A stretch of DNA of 64,000 nt from Pelomonas sp965229315 (GTDB lineage: Bacteria > Pseudomonadota > Gammaproteobacteria > Burkholderiales > Burkholderiaceae_C), in NCBI RefSeq assembly GCF_965229315.1, contig NZ_CBDDJA010000002.1:1-64000 (forward strand), given 5' to 3'. The translations under genes were made by a program, and so were the position numbers. Positions 62,251-64,000 of this stretch are shown here, piece after piece. The notes under the pieces are model-generated. The model was not told where the DNA came from, did no database searches, and saw only the letters and a list, made by a program, of their open reading frames with translations. Each line of letters opens with the position of its first letter. Position 1 is the first letter of the stretch.

Positions 62251-63546
62251 ATGCAACGTCTTTCGCCACCGCCCACCTCCCGCCGTCACGTGCTGGCAAA
62301 TTCGCTTGCCGCGGCACTGGTATCAGCCACCGGCCCTGCCGCGGCGCTGGCGGCGGGGCCGGAGCGCCGGCTGACGGTCGCCGCCTTCCCGCTGGTCGAC
62401 GTGATTGCCAAGGACGTGCTGAAAACCTGGGCGCAGCGCCATCCGGAGGTGCGCGCCGAGGTCATCAGCCGCCAGTACGACGACCACCACACGGCGATGA
62501 CGACGGCGCTGTCCACGTCCGGCCATCTGCCCGACGTCATCGCACTGGAGGCCAGCTACCTCGGCCGCTTCTCGCTCGGAACCGGGCTGGAGGACTTGTC
62601 GGCACCTGCCTTCGATGCGGAGCGCTTGCGGGACCGTTTCGTGCCGTTCGCCTTCCAGACCGCACGCAACCGCGAGGGCCGCGTCGTCGCGATGCCGACG
62701 GACATCGGGCCGGGCTCGCTGTTCTATCGTGCCGATCTCCTCGCCCAGGCCGGCCTGACGGAGGCGGACCTGACGCGCTCCTGGGAGGACTACGTCGAGG
62801 CCGGCGCCCAGCTCAAGGCGCGGACGGGGGCCTACCTGATCGGCGACGTGCGGCTGCTCAAGGACATCGTCGTGCGCGCCGGCACGCCGGCGGGCGAGGG
62901 CCAGTTCTTCGACAACCAGGGGCGGGCGCAGGTCACGTCGCCGCGCTTCGTGCGTGCGTTCGAGCTGGCGCGCAAGGTGCGCCGGCAGGGGCTGGATGCG
63001 CGTGTGGAGGTCTGGTTCAACGACTGGGCCGAGATGCTCAAGCGCGGCCGCCTAGCCACCGAGATCTCCGGCTGCTGGATGGCCGGCCAGATGGCCAACT
63101 GGGTGGCGCCCGGCACCGCCGGCAAGTGGCGTGTGGCGCAGCTGCCCGAGAACGCCTATTGCTCCTATGGCGGCACCTACTACGCCATCCCGCGCCGCTC
63201 CGCACCCGAGCGCAAGCAGCTCGCCTGGCAGCTCATCCAGGAGCTGACGCTGGACCGCCAGCGCCAGCTCGAGGCCTTCCAGTCGCAGGACGCCTTCCCG
63301 GCGCTGCTGGCGGCGCAGGAAGGCCCGTTCTTCGACCAGCCCGTGCCCTTCCTCGGCGGCCAGAAGGCCCGCGCGCTGTGGCGTGACGCGGCGCGGCGCA
63401 TCCCGGTCGTGCGCATGCACAAGCAGCAGAAGTTCGCCGACGAGGTCGTCAACGGCGAGCTGGACAACGTGCTGGAGTACGGCAAGCCGATTGCGCGTGC
63501 GTTGGAAGATGCGCAGGCGCTGCTGGTGCATCGGGCGAATCGGTGA
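62251..63546 (+). CDS. ABC transporter substrate-binding protein, sugar type
   Basis: From the ATG at 62251 the product is 431 residues with an export signal (TSRRHVLANSLAAALVSATG). The mature family-1 solute-binding domain includes LPDVIALEASYLGRF near residue 95 and VVAMPTDIGPGSLFYRADLL near 150. KRGRLATEISGCWMAGQM and CSYGGTYYAIPRRSA follow later. The alternative ATG at 62230 would place the LacI operator inside codons 1-5. No permease or ATPase gene follows before the window ends; a repeat element lies 66 bp downstream. With the chitinase context, a chito-oligosaccharide or GlcNAc ligand is inferred. Confidence 0.88.
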   Translation: MQRLSPPPTSRRHVLANSLAAALVSATGPAAALAAGPERRLTVAAFPLVDVIAKDVLKTWAQRHPEVRAEVISRQYDDHHTAMTTALSTSGHLPDVIALEASYLGRFSLGTGLEDLSAPAFDAERLRDRFVPFAFQTARNREGRVVAMPTDIGPGSLFYRADLLAQAGLTEADLTRSWEDYVEAGAQLKARTGAYLIGDVRLLKDIVVRAGTPAGEGQFFDNQGRAQVTSPRFVRAFELARKVRRQGLDARVEVWFNDWAEMLKRGRLATEISGCWMAGQMANWVAPGTAGKWRVAQLPENAYCSYGGTYYAIPRRSAPERKQLAWQLIQELTLDRQRQLEAFQSQDAFPALLAAQEGPFFDQPVPFLGGQKARALWRDAARRIPVVRMHKQQKFADEVVNGELDNVLEYGKPIARALEDAQALLVHRANR

Positions 63547-63611
63547 TGGTGGGCTCATTTCCCGCACTCCATGGGTTGCTTTGGCTGCGAGCCTTTCGAC
63601 TCGTTGCACCG

Positions 63612-63987
63612 TGCCGGGAGTTCGCCCCGGCGGGCGACCTACTTTTTGAGCGACCAAAAAGTAGGCAAAAAGTCGCCCCCCGACCCGCCCGGCCCTTCAG
63701 GCTGCCCTGCGCTGCTCAGGCCTTGAGGGCCCGCGCAAAACTCGCTCCGCTACGCTGCGCTCAAACAGTTGCGCGGAGTCAGTTCTTGAAGCGTGCTGCG
63801 CACGCGCCCTCCAGTCCTTGCGCTGCTCGGCGGGCTCAAGGGGGGGCAGCAGGAACAGCCGCGACCGAATGGCTGCTGCGTTTGGCTGTTGGCTGTTTCG
63901 GCTGTTGGGCGGTTTTGCAGGGGCCGCTCTTTGCCTACTTTCTGGCGGGCCAGAAAGTAGGTCGCCCGCCGGGGCGAATTGCCGGCA
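63612..63987. repeat. Palindromic intergenic repeat element, copy 3 (376 bp)
   Basis: The left end is TGCCGGGAGTTCGCCCCGG, identical to copy 2, and the right end is GGGGCGAATTGCCGGCA. A left hairpin CTACTTTTTG/CAAAAAGTAG and a right hairpin CTACTTTCTGG/CCAGAAAGTAG are present; the latter matches the left hairpin of copy 1. It fills the gap after the solute-binding protein gene to the window edge. No gene is credible in 63547-64000. Confidence 0.87.
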
Positions 63988-64000
63988 TGGACCGTGCCAC

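Overview
The window is about 70% GC, with nearly end-to-end genes, start/stop-overlapping operons and strong third-position GC bias. Gene content (an ImpE/TagJ-type T6SS, malonate decarboxylase with a TRAP transporter, CoA-dependent 2-aminobenzoate-type catabolism, a ligase-associated repair operon, chitinase with a carbohydrate-type TonB receptor) suggests a betaproteobacterium of the Burkholderiales, probably near Roseateles/Mitsuaria/Rubrivivax. That placement is inference; no rRNA gene is present.

Left third (1-18.7 kb). A minus-strand type VI secretion operon reads tssA, tssB, tssC, hcp, two divergent Hcp-like genes, a zinc-ribbon gene, tagJ, tssE, tssF, tssG, clpV and a vgrG cut by the window edge. 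The membrane-complex and baseplate genes tssJ, tssK, tssL and tssM are not in the window. Divergent from tssA are a membrane Ser/Thr kinase, an unknown gene and an ECF sigma factor. From 18.7 to 24.5 kb lies a four-gene minus-strand operon of an MBL-fold exonuclease, ATP-dependent DNA ligase, DEXH helicase and PdeM-like phosphoesterase.

Middle (24.7-39.7 kb). An initiator tRNA-Met with its own promoter and terminator is followed by small stress and housekeeping genes (YCII, hemerythrin, ferritin-like), an orphan NarL-type regulator with phosphoglucomutase, an MscS channel and a DUF2789 gene. A tightly packed seven-gene plus-strand operon then encodes an aminobenzoyl-CoA monooxygenase/reductase-like fusion, SDR, MarR regulator, enoyl-CoA hydratase, acyl-CoA dehydrogenase, aryl-CoA ligase and RidA protein. 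A consensus-like promoter overlapped by an inverted repeat precedes it.

Right part (39.7-64 kb). A secreted acetamidase/formamidase precedes the malonate locus, which reads in its own direction DctP, DctQ, DctM, mdcA, mdcC, mdcD, a repeat, mdcE, mdcG, mdcB, mdcH. A divergent GntR regulator flanks it. Next come an EF-G paralogue with an elaborate 5' leader, then a chitin-related locus: chitinase, LacI regulator, TonB receptor, flavin-dependent halogenase and a divergent ABC solute-binding protein. These are tied together by copies of the palindrome TGAAAGCGCTTTCA.

Three copies of a 376-518 bp palindromic intergenic element (44.2, 51.4 and 63.6 kb) share near-identical inverted ends; one sits between mdcD and mdcE. 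The most interesting items are the three tandem Hcp-family genes (one with a roughly 115-residue charged helical insertion), the attenuator-like leader of the EF-G paralogue, the repeat family, and the LacI-site network.
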